Assembly: GCF_029607905.1 (NCBI RefSeq)
Contig: NZ_JAPHEH010000001.1
Coordinates: 2,013,530 to 2,077,529, forward strand
Direction of reading: 5' to 3'
DNA: 64,000 bases
DNA from: Thiovibrio frasassiensis
GTDB taxonomy: Bacteria > Desulfobacterota > Desulfobulbia > Desulfobulbales > Desulfurivibrionaceae
Shown: piece by piece, positions 17,495-27,204 of the stretch
Position numbering within the stretch: the stretch's first letter is position 1
Layout: every line of letters starts with the position of its first letter
Notes under the pieces: generated by a model
Databases searched by the model: none
What the model was told of the DNA's origin: nothing
Seen by the model: only the letters and a program-made list of their open reading frames with translations
Position numbers and translations under genes: made by a program

Positions 17495-18652
17495 GTGGAT
17501 TATTTCTTGAGCGAAGAGCAGCAGATGATCGTTGATGTTGCTCGGCAGATTACCGATGAAATGATTATTCCGCAAAGGTCGGAATTGGATGAAACCGAAG
17601 AATATCCCCGGGATATCCTGACCGCCATCGCCAAGGCCGATTTGTATGGCCTCTATATCCCTGAAGAATATGGTGGCCTTGGTGGGGGGTGTTTTGATAT
17701 TGTCCTCGCCCTTGAGCAGTTTGCCCGCGGTTGTACCGGGGTGGCCACCGCTTTTGCCGCCAGCGCCTTGGGCGCATACCCGATTCTTATTTCCGGCAGC
17801 GAAGAGTTGAAGCAGAAATACATGCCTCTCATCGCCAGCGGTGAGAAATTGGCAGCCTTTGCCCTTACCGAAGCCAATGCGGGCAGCGATGCCTCCGGCA
17901 TCCAGACCACCGCAGTGCTCGACGGCGACGAATGGGTCCTAAACGGCACCAAGCAGTGGATCACCAATGCCGGCGAGGCCCAGATCTATACGGTTATCGC
18001 CATCACCGACAAAAGCAAGGGGCCCCGCGGCGCCACCATGTTTGTGGTCGAGGATACCGACCCTGGGTTTTCTTACGGAGTCAAGGAAAAGAAGCTGGGT
18101 ATCCGTTGCTCTTCCACCCGGGAGCTGATCTTTAAGGACTGTCGCATTCCCAAGGACCGGGTGATCGGTCGGATCGGCATGGGCTTTATCACCGTGATGA
18201 AGACCCTGGATCAGTCCCGTCCTGGCATTGCCATCCTCGGCGTTGGCCTGGGGCAGGGTGCTCTGGACGAGGCGGTGACCTATGCCAAGCAGCGGGTGCA
18301 GTTCGGCAAGCCCATTATTTCCTTTCAGGCGGTGCAGCATATTCTCGCCGATATGGCCATCCAAGTCGAGGCGGGTCGGGCTCTGGTGTACTCCGCGGCC
18401 AAGCATATCGACGCCCATAAAAATGACATGTCCAAAGCCTCCTCCATGTGCAAGGTGTTTGCCACCGACATGGCGATGAAGGTCACCATCGATGCCGTCC
18501 AGGTCCTTGCCGGCTATGGCTATATGCGTGATTACCCGGTGGAGAAGATGATGCGTGACGCCAAGATCCTCCAGATCTACGAAGGCACCAATCAGATTCA
18601 GCGGAATGTTATTGGTCAGGAACTCAACAAGGAGTATATGAGGTCCGCATGA
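17495..18652 (+). CDS. Acyl-CoA dehydrogenase
   Basis: A 385-residue FAD-dependent acyl-CoA dehydrogenase of the short/medium-chain, butyryl-CoA-dehydrogenase type. The FAD and substrate motifs AFALTEANAGSDASG and WITNAGEAQIY are present. The catalytic glutamate is in LQIYEGTNQIQRNVIG near the C-terminus. The start is GTG at 17495 after AAGGGGGCAGA. It overlaps etfB by four bases, which points to a dedicated Etf partner. Substrate length cannot be read from the sequence. Placement between fabH and fabG suggests lipid turnover, or supply of starter units or enoyl reduction. Confidence 0.92.
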   Translation: MDYFLSEEQQMIVDVARQITDEMIIPQRSELDETEEYPRDILTAIAKADLYGLYIPEEYGGLGGGCFDIVLALEQFARGCTGVATAFAASALGAYPILISGSEELKQKYMPLIASGEKLAAFALTEANAGSDASGIQTTAVLDGDEWVLNGTKQWITNAGEAQIYTVIAITDKSKGPRGATMFVVEDTDPGFSYGVKEKKLGIRCSSTRELIFKDCRIPKDRVIGRIGMGFITVMKTLDQSRPGIAILGVGLGQGALDEAVTYAKQRVQFGKPIISFQAVQHILADMAIQVEAGRALVYSAAKHIDAHKNDMSKASSMCKVFATDMAMKVTIDAVQVLAGYGYMRDYPVEKMMRDAKILQIYEGTNQIQRNVIGQELNKEYMRSA

Positions 18653-19428
18653 AGATCATCGTTTGCGTAAAGCAGGTCCCGGATGCCAAGGATGTCCGCT
18701 TGGACCCCAAGACCAACACCCTCTCCAGGGAAGGGGTGCAAGCCATTATGAACCCCTTTGACCGGCATGCCCTTGAGGAGGCGGTTCGTCTGAAGGAACT
18801 CCACGGCGGCACGGTAACCGTGATCAGCATGGGTCCTCCCCAGGCGGAAGAGATGCTGCGTGAAGCGGTGTCCTGCGGGGCGGATGAGGCGGTGCTTGTT
18901 TCGGATCGCGCCTTTGCCGGGGCGGATACCTGGGCGACCACCTATACCCTGTCCCAAGCCATCAAAAAGATCGATGATTTTGATCTCATCCTCTGCGGCA
19001 AACAGGCCATTGATGGGGATACCGCCCAGGTGGGTCCCGGATTGGCAGAGCGTCTTGATATCCCCTTTGTCGCCTATGTGCGCAAGATCAATGACTGTAC
19101 CGCGAATACCATCCGGGCAGAGCGTTTGATGGATGACGGTTACGATCTGGTGGAGGTCCCGCTGCCCGCGTTGTTTACCGTGGTCAAAGAGATCAATGAA
19201 CCCAGGATTCCTTCCCTCAAGGGAAAGATGAAGGCGAAAAAGATCGATATCACCAAGATGAGCGCGGCGGATATCGAGGCAGACCCGGAGCAGTTGGGGC
19301 TTAAAGGTTCTACTACCCAGGTGGTTAAAGTCTTTTCTCCTGAACTGAAAGGGGCGCGGGCCATGCTGGCCGGTACGGCAAGTGAGCAGGTTGCTCAGCT
19401 GTATGAGAAATTGTCGCCCCTTCTGTAG
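18649..19428 (+). CDS. etfB: Electron transfer flavoprotein beta subunit, bifurcation-type
   Basis: A 259-residue EtfB. The N-terminus MKIIVCVKQVPDAKDVRLD is typical of the family. The stretch GKQAIDGDTAQVGP (about 117-130) matches the signature described for electron-bifurcating Etf groups, where a second FAD can be reduced by NADH. It starts inside the acyl-CoA dehydrogenase stop. A 108-base structured repeat separates it from etfA, which is unusual for an etfBA pair. Confidence 0.93.
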   Translation: MKIIVCVKQVPDAKDVRLDPKTNTLSREGVQAIMNPFDRHALEEAVRLKELHGGTVTVISMGPPQAEEMLREAVSCGADEAVLVSDRAFAGADTWATTYTLSQAIKKIDDFDLILCGKQAIDGDTAQVGPGLAERLDIPFVAYVRKINDCTANTIRAERLMDDGYDLVEVPLPALFTVVKEINEPRIPSLKGKMKAKKIDITKMSAADIEADPEQLGLKGSTTQVVKVFSPELKGARAMLAGTASEQVAQLYEKLSPLL

Positions 19429-19429
19429 A

Positions 19430-19537
19430 CTTAGGAGCCGTTACGAAATAATGTTTAGATTTTAACTGTTTCGTTACGGCCCTTTATGCCGGGATTATGG
19501 CTTTTTAATGTTACGGCTTCGTAAATGACGGCCTTAG
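19430..19537. repeat. Structured dispersed repeat between etfB and etfA
   Basis: This 108-base element begins CTTAGGAGCCGTTAC and ends GACGGCCTTAG, so its ends are imperfect inverted repeats. Inside are two hairpins: CCGTTACGAAA against TTTCGTTACGG (one mismatch), and TTACG-GCTT-CGTAA. A shorter relative in opposite orientation lies at 61643-61696. It looks like a REP/MITE-class element that has entered the operon. Confidence 0.7.
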
Positions 19538-19553
19538 ACGAACGGAATTCTCT

Positions 19554-20747
19554 ATGCTACAGATTGATATAGAAGCCTGTATTGGTTGCGGTGTCTGTGA
19601 AAGTACCTGTACCTTCGGGGCCATCAAGGTTGAAGGCGGGGTCGCCGTCGTCGGTGAGACCTGTACCCTGTGCGGCAGTTGCGTGGATGTCTGCGAGGTC
19701 GGCGCGCTTTCCATCGAGCGAGAGGAAAAGGCAATTCAGGGTAACTTGGCCGATTGGTCCGGCGTCTGGGTCTATGCGGAATGCCGTCATGGCAGGCTCG
19801 CCCCCGTTGCCACGGAACTGCTCGGGGCCGGGCGTAAGCTGGCCGAAAAAAGAGGGGTTTCCCTTTCCGCTGTTCTCTTGGGTTCACAAATCGACGGCAT
19901 GGCCGAAGAGCTCATCGCCTACGGCGCCGACAAGGTGTTTGTCGTTGATGATCCGGCCCTGGCCTCTTTTACCGATGACGCCTATGGCAACGCCTTGAGT
20001 GCCCTGGCCAAAAAACATAAGCCCGAGATTATTCTCGCAGGCGCCACGGCCATTGGTCGATCCTTTATCCCCCGGGTGGCCACCACCCTGGCCACCGGCC
20101 TTACCGCCGATTGCACGGATCTGGCAATCCGCGATGAGGATGGGGCACTGCTCCAGACCCGTCCGGCCTTTGGCGGCAACATCATGGCCACCATTGTCTG
20201 CCCGCATACCCGCCCGCAGATTTCCACGGTTCGACCGTTGGTGATGAAGCCCCTTATCAGGGATGCAGCCCGCAAGGGTGAAATCATTGCAGTGAATCTG
20301 GACCCGGCCACCCTGAAACCCCGCATCAAGGTGCTTGAATCGGTGGTTGAAGATCTGGACCGGGTGAACCTTTCCGAGGCCGATATCGTCGTGGCTGGCG
20401 GCCGGGGGTTGGAAAATGAGAAGGGCTTTGCCATGATCCGCGAGTTGGCTGATGTGCTGGGCGGGGCGGTAGCCGCCTCCAGGGCTGCGGTGGACAGCGG
20501 CTGGATTCCTTATCCCCATCAGGTTGGGCAAACCGGTAAGACCGTGGCTCCCAAAATCTATATTGCCTGCGGGATCTCCGGCGCCATCCAGCATCTGGTC
20601 GGGATGCAGTCCGCCGACACCATTATCGCGATCAATCGTGATGCCGATGCCCCGATCTTTGACGTGGCAACCTACGGCATTGTCGGAGATGTGTTCGAGA
20701 TTGTGCCCAAGCTTATTGAGAAATTCAAGGAAAGGAAGAACTCATGA
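19554..20747 (+). CDS. etfA: Electron transfer flavoprotein alpha subunit with N-terminal ferredoxin domain
   Basis: A 397-residue fusion. Residues 1-58 form a 2x[4Fe-4S] ferredoxin domain with two CxxCxxCxxxC motifs (C9/C12/C15/C19 and C37/C40/C43/C47). The rest is EtfA, with the FAD-binding C-terminal domain visible as [49 protein letters not shown] and [21 protein letters not shown]. Such ferredoxin-fused EtfA proteins occur in anaerobes, often in bifurcating complexes. It overlaps fabG by four bases. Confidence 0.94.
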   Translation: MLQIDIEACIGCGVCESTCTFGAIKVEGGVAVVGETCTLCGSCVDVCEVGALSIEREEKAIQGNLADWSGVWVYAECRHGRLAPVATELLGAGRKLAEKRGVSLSAVLLGSQIDGMAEELIAYGADKVFVVDDPALASFTDDAYGNALSALAKKHKPEIILAGATAIGRSFIPRVATTLATGLTADCTDLAIRDEDGALLQTRPAFGGNIMATIVCPHTRPQISTVRPLVMKPLIRDAARKGEIIAVNLDPATLKPRIKVLESVVEDLDRVNLSEADIVVAGGRGLENEKGFAMIRELADVLGGAVAASRAAVDSGWIPYPHQVGQTGKTVAPKIYIACGISGAIQHLVGMQSADTIIAINRDADAPIFDVATYGIVGDVFEIVPKLIEKFKERKNS

Positions 20748-21487
20748 GTCTGAATGGGAAAGTTGCTGTAGTAACCGGGGGCAGCAGAGGCATTGGTCGG
20801 GCCATCTGTCAGCGCCTGGCGTCTCTCGGCGCCACGGTCATCGTCAACTTTGTGAGCAACCCGGCGGCGGCGGAAGAGACGGTGCAGAGTATCCGGACTG
20901 CCGGCGGCAAGGCCGAAGCGAGCCAGTTTAATGTAGCGGTCCCGGCTGAGATTGAAGCGGCTTTCAAGACGATTATCGATACCCATGGCCGGGTGGATAT
21001 CCTGGTGAACAATGCCGGGATCACCCGGGACGGACTGCTCATGAAGATGAAGGATGAGCAGTGGGACGAGGTGCTCAACACCAATCTCAAGGGCGTTTTC
21101 CTCTGCACCAAGGCGGTGAGCCGGGGGATGATGAAGCAGCGCTGGGGCCGGATCATCAATATCACCTCGGTGATCGGTTTTGCCGGCAACGCCGGGCAGG
21201 CCAACTACGCCGCCGCCAAGGCAGGGATTGTCGGTTTTACCAAATCCGTAGCCAAGGAACTCGCCTCCCGCGGAATCACGGTGAACGGGGTGGCACCGGG
21301 CTATATTGTTACCGATATGACCCGGGATCTTTCCGAAGAGGTCACCAATACGATCAAGGGGGAGATCCCCATGGGGGTGTTGGGCGAGCCGGAGGATATT
21401 GCCGGAGCTGTTGCCTATCTGGCGTCTGACGATGCGCGCTATGTGACTGGACAGTTTATCCATGTCAATGGCGGCATGTTTATGTAA
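20744..21487 (+). CDS. fabG: 3-oxoacyl-ACP reductase
   Basis: A 247-residue short-chain dehydrogenase/reductase that reduces beta-ketoacyl-ACP with NADPH. The cofactor motif TGGSRGIG (about 11-18), NNAG, the catalytic serine in ITSVIGF and the YxxxK pair in YAAAKAG are all present, as is the FabG-type end GQFIHVNGGMFM. It overlaps the etfA stop by four bases, so the Etf module and the fatty-acid module are joined in one unit. Confidence 0.95.
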   Translation: MSLNGKVAVVTGGSRGIGRAICQRLASLGATVIVNFVSNPAAAEETVQSIRTAGGKAEASQFNVAVPAEIEAAFKTIIDTHGRVDILVNNAGITRDGLLMKMKDEQWDEVLNTNLKGVFLCTKAVSRGMMKQRWGRIINITSVIGFAGNAGQANYAAAKAGIVGFTKSVAKELASRGITVNGVAPGYIVTDMTRDLSEEVTNTIKGEIPMGVLGEPEDIAGAVAYLASDDARYVTGQFIHVNGGMFM

Positions 21488-21668
21488 TATATTGTAAAAG
21501 AAATTTTGCTGTTTTCGTAAAAAGGGAACGATGACACTGGTCCGTAACATAAATTGAATGGTTACAAGGTGACCACTGTTGTGATCGTGGCTTTTCGAAG
21601 TTTTCGTTTATCCGCGATTTCAACAAATCTTGGTAAGATGTTACCGTAAACAAGGAAGGAGAAAAAAC

Positions 21669-21902
21669 ATGTCTGTACAGGAAAAACTCATTGATATCAT
21701 TGCCGAGCAGCTGAGTGTTGATAAAGACAAGGTTGTGCCGGGTGCCTCTTTTATTGATGATCTGGGCGCTGACTCCCTTGACCTGGTTGAGTTGATCATG
21801 GCCATGGAAGAGGCGTTTGATATTGAGATTGCCGATGATGTTGCGGAAAAAATCACCACCGTGCAGAACGCCATCGACCATATCAGCAAGGTTACCGGCT
21901 GA
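21669..21902 (+). CDS. acpP: Acyl carrier protein
   Basis: A 77-residue ACP. The phosphopantetheine serine is in [26 protein letters not shown] lies upstream of the start MSVQEKL at 21669; an in-frame earlier start at 21630 is not supported. A 181-base gap after fabG suggests its own promoter, though I could not fix one. fabF follows. Confidence 0.97.
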   Translation: MSVQEKLIDIIAEQLSVDKDKVVPGASFIDDLGADSLDLVELIMAMEEAFDIEIADDVAEKITTVQNAIDHISKVTG

Positions 21903-22017
21903 TCCGAACAGTTTTTTCGGAACGAGGTGTTTCGCGGTAACAATTGAGGACTGACCTTGGTGGGTTCGTTGCCTGCCAAGGCTGTTCTTTCTCTGCAAAC
22001 AGATGGTGAGGATCAAC

Positions 22018-23265
22018 GTGGGCAGAAGAGTCGTGGTTACAGGAGTTGGCTTGGTTACTCCCCTGGGAACAGGCGTGGAGAAAACCTGGAGCGCTCTGTG
22101 CGCAGGCAAGAGCGGCATCGGCCCGATTACCCGGTTCGACGCCAGTGAGGTCGGGGTGAATATCGCCGCCGAGGTCAAGGATTTTCAGGTTGAAGACCAT
22201 ATCGACAAAAAGGTCGCCAAGCATCTGGACCTCTTTGTCCAGTATGCTGTCGCCGCAGCCGGAGAAGCCTTGCGCAATGCCGACCTGCAGATTACCGAGG
22301 AAAATGCGCCCCGGATCGGCAGTATCATGGGCTGCGGACTCGGCGGCTTGCCCACCATAGAAAAGTACCATCAGGTGGCCATGGAAAAGGGAACGAAACG
22401 GATCACCCCCTTTTTTATACCAATGGTAATCCCCAATATGGGTGCCGGGCAGATCTCCATTATCTACGGCACCAGGGGACCGAACCTGTGTCTCACCACC
22501 GCCTGTGCCGCGGGAACCCACGCGGTGGGCGAAGCCTTTCGCTCCATCGTCAATGATGAATGCGATGTGGCCATTACCGGCGGCAGCGAATCGGTGATCT
22601 GTCCCTTGGCGGTTGGCGGTTTTCACGCAATGAAAGCGCTTTCCACCCGCAATGACCAGCCGGAAAAAGCCTCCCGCCCCTTCGACCGGGACCGGGACGG
22701 CTTTATTATCTCCGAAGGGGCCGGTGTGCTCATTCTCGAAGAATTGGAGCATGCCCTGGCGCGCGGGGCCAAGATCTATGCCGAGGTGGCCGGGTACGGC
22801 CTGAGCAGCGATGGTTACCATATGGCTGCCCCGCCTGAGGATGGCAACGGAGCCTCCCGCTGCATGGAGATGGCTCTCAAGGATGCGGGGATGCAGCCGG
22901 AAGACCTTGACTACATCAACGCCCATGGCACCTCGACCCCGCTGAACGATGTGGTGGAAACCCGGGCCATTAAGACGGCCTTCGGCGACCATGCGTACAA
23001 GCTGGCCATCAGTTCGACCAAGTCCATGACCGGCCATATGCTGGGGGGGGCAGGGGGCATCGAAGCGGTTTTCACCGCTCTGGCCATCAAGCATCAGATC
23101 GCCCCGCCGACCATGAATCTGGAAAATCCCAGCCCTGAGTGCGACTTGGATTATGTTCCCAATCAGGCCCGCAGCATGAAGATCCGGGCCGCCATGTCCA
23201 ATTCCTTCGGCTTCGGCGGAACCAATGCGGTTCTGATCATGAAGCAGTACGAGGCGAAACCGTGA
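22018..23265 (+). CDS. fabF: Beta-ketoacyl-ACP synthase II
   Basis: A 415-residue chain-elongating condensing enzyme. The active-site cysteine is in TACAAGTHAVGEAF and the two histidines are in NAHGTSTPLND and KSMTGHMLGGAGG. I place the start at GTG 22018 (GRRVVVTGVG), because it aligns with homologues and GAGGA lies five bases upstream; an ATG at 22003 in the same frame remains possible. It overlaps rpiB by four bases. Confidence 0.95.
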   Translation: MGRRVVVTGVGLVTPLGTGVEKTWSALCAGKSGIGPITRFDASEVGVNIAAEVKDFQVEDHIDKKVAKHLDLFVQYAVAAAGEALRNADLQITEENAPRIGSIMGCGLGGLPTIEKYHQVAMEKGTKRITPFFIPMVIPNMGAGQISIIYGTRGPNLCLTTACAAGTHAVGEAFRSIVNDECDVAITGGSESVICPLAVGGFHAMKALSTRNDQPEKASRPFDRDRDGFIISEGAGVLILEELEHALARGAKIYAEVAGYGLSSDGYHMAAPPEDGNGASRCMEMALKDAGMQPEDLDYINAHGTSTPLNDVVETRAIKTAFGDHAYKLAISSTKSMTGHMLGGAGGIEAVFTALAIKHQIAPPTMNLENPSPECDLDYVPNQARSMKIRAAMSNSFGFGGTNAVLIMKQYEAKP

Positions 23266-23684
23266 AGATTGCCATCGGTTGCGATCATGGGGGGATCAGC
23301 CTGAAGGGAGAAATCGTCCCGCTTCTTCAGGAGCTGGGGCATGTGGTTGATGACAAGGGCTGCTTTGCCACCGAGTCTGTTGATTACCCGGATTTTGCCA
23401 AGGCTGTCTGCGCGCAGGTGCAGAACGGCAGTTGTGAGCGTGGGATTCTGATTTGCGGCACCGGGGTCGGGATGTCCATGGTGGCCAACCGTTTCGAGGG
23501 GATTCGCGCGGCTCTCTGTAATGAGCTGTTTACCGCCCGGATGAGCAGGGAGCACAACGACGCGAATGTGCTCTGCATGGGGGCCAGGGTCGTTGGCCCC
23601 GGTCTGGCCGTGGAAATAGTTCGGGAGTGGGTCAGCACGGAATTTGCCGGGGGCAGGCATCAGCGTCGGATTGACATGTTCTAG
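23262..23684 (+). CDS. rpiB: Ribose-5-phosphate isomerase B
   Basis: A 140-residue RpiB/LacAB-family isomerase that interconverts ribose-5-phosphate and ribulose-5-phosphate. The N-terminal IGCDHGGISLKGEI, the CGTGVGMSM loop and the RMSREHNDANVLCMGARVVG block are characteristic. The start is a GTG that overlaps the fabF stop (GTGA). The neighbouring glyA and rib genes all draw on related central precursors. Confidence 0.94.
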   Translation: MKIAIGCDHGGISLKGEIVPLLQELGHVVDDKGCFATESVDYPDFAKAVCAQVQNGSCERGILICGTGVGMSMVANRFEGIRAALCNELFTARMSREHNDANVLCMGARVVGPGLAVEIVREWVSTEFAGGRHQRRIDMF

Positions 23685-23732
23685 GAAAATGGCTCGCCCT
23701 GTTGCGGGCCCATGCACGCTGTTACATTGCGC

Positions 23733-23771
23733 GGCCGGAATTACCTGGAGTAATTTTTCGGCCGTGATTAT
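23733..23771 (+). terminator. Strong hairpin between rpiB and glyA, possible terminator
   Basis: GGCCGGAATTAC (23733-23744) pairs with GTAATTTTTCGGCC (23750-23763) around a five-base loop, and a T-rich stretch (GATTATTTT) follows. The T run is interrupted, so it may attenuate rather than stop transcription before glyA. Confidence 0.5.
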
Positions 23772-23830
23772 TTTGTCTCAATATTGCGGGCGCGATTTTC
23801 AACCCATAACTAACCAGGAAGGATACTGCA

Positions 23831-25087
23831 GTGTCGTACTTGAAAGAGAGTGATCCAGATGTGTACCGTTCCATCCGCCATGAGCTGGCACGACAGAGTA
23901 ATCAGCTGGAACTGATTGCTTCGGAGAACATTGTCAGCGAGGCGGTTCTCGAGGCCCAGGGCTCCATTTTCACCAACAAGTACGCCGAGGGGTATCCTGG
24001 GAAGCGGTACTATGGCGGCTGCGAATATGCCGACCAGATCGAATCCCTGGCCATCGAACGGGCCCTGAAGATCTTCGGTGCCGAATACGCCAATGTGCAG
24101 CCCCATTCCGGCAGCCAGGCCAATATGGCGGTCTATTTTGCTTCGCTGCAGCCGGGAGATACGGTGCTGGGTATGGATCTGGCCCACGGCGGCCATCTCA
24201 CCCACGGAGCCGGGGTGAATTTTTCCGGGCAGCTCTATAAATTTGTTTCCTACGGGGTGAGCCGGGAAACCGAGCGCATCGACATGGCTGAGGTGGAGCG
24301 CGTTGCCCTTGAGCATCGGCCGAAGATGATCGTGGCCGGGGCGAGCGCCTATCCCAGGATTATTGATTTTGCCGGCTTCCGTGCCATTGCCGACAAAATC
24401 GGCGCCCTGTTCATGGTGGACATGGCCCATATCGCCGGGCTGGTGGCGGCCGGGGTGCATCCCTCGCCGGTGCCCTATGCCGATTTTGTCACGACCACCA
24501 CCCACAAGACCCTGCGGGGGCCGCGGGGCGGCCTGATCCTTGCCAAGGCAGAATTCGGCAAGAAACTCGACAGCAAGATCTTTCCCGGTATCCAGGGTGG
24601 CCCGTTGGTGCATGTCATCGCCGCCAAGGCAGTCGCCTTTAAGGAGGCCATGGGAGAGAAATTCAAGCAGGATCAGGCCCAAGTGGTCAAGAACGCCCAA
24701 GCTTTGGGGGATGGGTTGGTCCGGCACGGCTTCCGTCTTGTTTCCGGCGGCACCGATAACCACCTGCTCCTGGTCGATCTGACCAACAAGGGGGCAACCG
24801 GTAAGGATGCGGAAGTGGCCTTGGAAGAGGCAGGGCTTACCGTCAACAAAAACGCCATTCCCTTTGACCAGCAGAGCCGTTTTGTTACCAGCGGGGTGCG
24901 CATCGGTACGCCGGCTGTGACCACCCGCGGTCTTAAGGAGCCGGAGATGGCCAAGGTTGCAGATTGGATCAACCGGGCCATAGAGAATCGTCAGAACATG
25001 GAGGTCCTCAGCGGCATCAAAGCCGAGGTCCGCGCCCTGTGCGATACCTTTCCCCTCTATCCGGACATGGAACGGGACAACGGGTAA
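23831..25087 (+). CDS. glyA: Serine hydroxymethyltransferase
   Basis: A 418-residue PLP enzyme that interconverts serine and glycine and loads one-carbon units on tetrahydrofolate. The PLP lysine is in [14 protein letters not shown] (about residue 226). [22 protein letters not shown] and [13 protein letters not shown] are family hallmarks. The start is GTG after AAGGATACTGCA. It is followed six bases later by a dCMP deaminase, which fits a one-carbon and thymidylate grouping. Confidence 0.96.
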   Translation: MSYLKESDPDVYRSIRHELARQSNQLELIASENIVSEAVLEAQGSIFTNKYAEGYPGKRYYGGCEYADQIESLAIERALKIFGAEYANVQPHSGSQANMAVYFASLQPGDTVLGMDLAHGGHLTHGAGVNFSGQLYKFVSYGVSRETERIDMAEVERVALEHRPKMIVAGASAYPRIIDFAGFRAIADKIGALFMVDMAHIAGLVAAGVHPSPVPYADFVTTTTHKTLRGPRGGLILAKAEFGKKLDSKIFPGIQGGPLVHVIAAKAVAFKEAMGEKFKQDQAQVVKNAQALGDGLVRHGFRLVSGGTDNHLLLVDLTNKGATGKDAEVALEEAGLTVNKNAIPFDQQSRFVTSGVRIGTPAVTTRGLKEPEMAKVADWINRAIENRQNMEVLSGIKAEVRALCDTFPLYPDMERDNG

Positions 25088-25093
25088 GCGATT

Positions 25094-25543
25094 ATGACAG
25101 AGACCCGCCCTTCCTGGGACGAATATTTCATGTCCATCACCGAGATGGTGGCCCAGCGTGCCACTTGTCTCCGCCGCAAGGTGGGCGCCATTCTGGTGCG
25201 GGACAAACGCATCATTGCCACGGGCTATAACGGCGCCCCGGCCAAGGTGAGCCATTGTCTGGATATCGGCTGTCTCCGCGAGCAGCAGGGCATTCCCTCC
25301 GGGGAGCGGCATGAGCTGTGCCGGGGGTTGCACGCCGAGCAGAACGCCATTATCCAGGCGGCCCTGCACGGTTTCAGCGTCGAGGGCGCTACCCTGTACT
25401 GCACCAATATGCCCTGCGCCATCTGCAGCAAGATGCTGATCAATGCACGAATTGAAAAAATCTATTATAAAGAGGGCTATGCCGACAGCCTTTCCTCGTT
25501 GCTGTTGGCGGAAGCCAAAGTTCCGGTTGTTCAGTTGGGGTAA
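25094..25543 (+). CDS. Deoxycytidylate deaminase (ComEB family)
   Basis: A 149-residue zinc deaminase that makes dUMP from dCMP. The zinc and catalytic motif is LHAEQNAI with the partner PCAICSKML. The extra cysteine/histidine segment [26 protein letters not shown] is typical of dCMP deaminases rather than plain cytidine deaminases. It lies between glyA and nrdR, both tied to deoxynucleotide supply. Confidence 0.9.
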   Translation: MTETRPSWDEYFMSITEMVAQRATCLRRKVGAILVRDKRIIATGYNGAPAKVSHCLDIGCLREQQGIPSGERHELCRGLHAEQNAIIQAALHGFSVEGATLYCTNMPCAICSKMLINARIEKIYYKEGYADSLSSLLLAEAKVPVVQLG

Positions 25544-25595
25544 GTTGTACATGGCGCAAATCTTGCCCCGGCGCTAATCTCGGTAAGGCGAAGTT

Positions 25596-26066
25596 ATGAA
25601 ATGTCCGTATTGCGGTCATCTGGAAAATCGGGTTGTTGACTCCCGCCTGAACAAGGAATTTACCATCACCCGTCGTCGCCGGATGTGTGATGCCTGCAGT
25701 CGCAGGTTTACTACCTACGAGCGGCTTGAAGTGACCATGCCCATGTTGATCAAGAAGGATGGGCGGCGCGAGGCCTGGGATCGGCACAAGGTGGTGGAAG
25801 GTCTGCAGAAGGCGTGTGAAAAACGGCCGGTCAGCATGGAGCAGATCGATGAGTTTGTCGATTCCCTGGAGCGGGAGCTTCAGGATATGGGCGAACGCGA
25901 GATTCCGGTGAAGCTTGTCGGGGAGCGGGTCATGGACGGATTGCGCAAGCTCGACGGCGTGGCCTATGTCCGTTTCGCCTCGGTCTACCGGCAGTTCAAG
26001 GACTTGAGCGAGTTCATGGCCGAGTTGAAGGACATGCTCGGCGGCCCGGAAGAAATACCGGAATGA
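25596..26066 (+). CDS. nrdR: Transcriptional repressor NrdR
   Basis: A 156-residue regulator of ribonucleotide reductase genes. The N-terminal zinc ribbon is [17 protein letters not shown] with CDACSRRF, and an ATP-cone domain follows from about residue 46 ([24 protein letters not shown]). Length is standard. It overlaps ribD by four bases, an arrangement common in many bacteria. Confidence 0.96.
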   Translation: MKCPYCGHLENRVVDSRLNKEFTITRRRRMCDACSRRFTTYERLEVTMPMLIKKDGRREAWDRHKVVEGLQKACEKRPVSMEQIDEFVDSLERELQDMGEREIPVKLVGERVMDGLRKLDGVAYVRFASVYRQFKDLSEFMAELKDMLGGPEEIPE

Positions 26067-27163
26067 AAGACGACCGCGCCTGGATGCAGCTGGCCATCAG
26101 GGAGGCGAGAAAAGGGCTCGGCCGCACCTCGCCCAACCCTTGTGTCGGCGCGGTGGTTGTCAAAAATAACAAGCTCATTGCCACGGGGTTTCACGAAAAG
26201 GCCGGAACCCCCCATGCCGAGGTGCATGCCCTTCGGGGCGCCGGGGTACAAGCCAGGGGCGCCACCATTTATGTGACCTTGGAGCCTTGCAACCATACCG
26301 GACGGACTCCTCCTTGCACCCAGGCCATTTTGGCGAGCGGCATCAAGCGGGTGGTGGTCGGGATGCTCGACCCCAATCCGCTCGTGGCGGGGGGAGGCTG
26401 CAAGACTCTTGGTGCTCAGGGGGTTGAGGTTGTCCATGGCGTGTTGGCCGAGGAATGCCGGGGCTTGAACCGACCTTTTATGAAGCATGTCACCACCGGC
26501 TTGCCCTGGGTGCTCATGAAGGCCGGGATGAGTCTGGATGGGCGCTTGGCCCTTGCTTCCGGCCAGTGCGCTTGGATCACCAACGAGCAATCCCGGCGTC
26601 AGGTGCATCGGGTGCGGGACCGGGTGGACGCCATCCTCATCGGCAGCGAGACAGCCCTGTGCGACGATCCGGCGCTCACCACCAGATTGCCTGGCCGCCG
26701 GGGCAGAGACCCGTTGCGGGTTATTTTGGACAGTGCGCTTAGGCTGCCGGTTTCTGCCAAAATGCTGCAACAGGAGTCCTCTGCCCCCACCTGGATTTTT
26801 TGCGGGCCGGAGGCGGATGTGAAACGGGCCGAGGCCTTGATTAACGCAGGCGCGGTCATCAAGCAGGTCAGGCTCGATGAAGCAGGCCAGCTTGATCTTG
26901 GTGCAGTGCTGTGCGAGCTTGGCCGCGCGCAGCTCACCAGCGTTCTGGTCGAAGGTGGTAGCCGGGTGCATACCGCTTTTTTGCGGGCCAATCTGGTGGA
27001 CGAGGTGAATATCTTTGTTGCCCCGATCTTTCTCGGCAACGACGGAGTGCCGCTGGTGGATACCTTGGGGTTGCAGCAGGTTGCGGACGCTCCCCGCTTC
27101 AGCACTACCAGGGTGCGGCGGTTTGGCAACGATGTGCTGATCGAAGGGCTGATGGAAAAATAG
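26063..27163 (+). CDS. ribD: Bifunctional diaminohydroxyphosphoribosylaminopyrimidine deaminase / 5-amino-6-(5-phosphoribosylamino)uracil reductase
   Basis: A 366-residue two-domain riboflavin enzyme. The N-terminal deaminase (1-145) has the zinc motif PHAEVHAL and [13 protein letters not shown]. The C-terminal reductase (about 150-366) shows [14 protein letters not shown] and [14 protein letters not shown]. It starts the rib gene run ribD-ribE-ribBA-ribH and is coupled to nrdR by overlap. No FMN riboswitch is seen. Confidence 0.95.
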   Translation: MKDDRAWMQLAIREARKGLGRTSPNPCVGAVVVKNNKLIATGFHEKAGTPHAEVHALRGAGVQARGATIYVTLEPCNHTGRTPPCTQAILASGIKRVVVGMLDPNPLVAGGGCKTLGAQGVEVVHGVLAEECRGLNRPFMKHVTTGLPWVLMKAGMSLDGRLALASGQCAWITNEQSRRQVHRVRDRVDAILIGSETALCDDPALTTRLPGRRGRDPLRVILDSALRLPVSAKMLQQESSAPTWIFCGPEADVKRAEALINAGAVIKQVRLDEAGQLDLGAVLCELGRAQLTSVLVEGGSRVHTAFLRANLVDEVNIFVAPIFLGNDGVPLVDTLGLQQVADAPRFSTTRVRRFGNDVLIEGLMEK

Positions 27164-27187
27164 CTGATAGCTGGCAGCTGATAGCTG
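27162..27187. repeat. Tandem 12-bp repeat over the ribD stop
   Basis: AGCTGATAGCTG occurs at 27162-27173 and again at 27176-27187. The first copy covers the ribD stop codon. It is a short low-complexity repeat of a type often seen between bacterial genes. Confidence 0.75.
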
Positions 27188-27204
27188 ACCGCTTAGGAAA
27201 AAAT

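Noticed and set aside
23810-25552. A 580-residue open frame opposite glyA and the dCMP deaminase
   Set aside because: It spans two well-supported forward genes and their boundary, so it is a compositional artefact.
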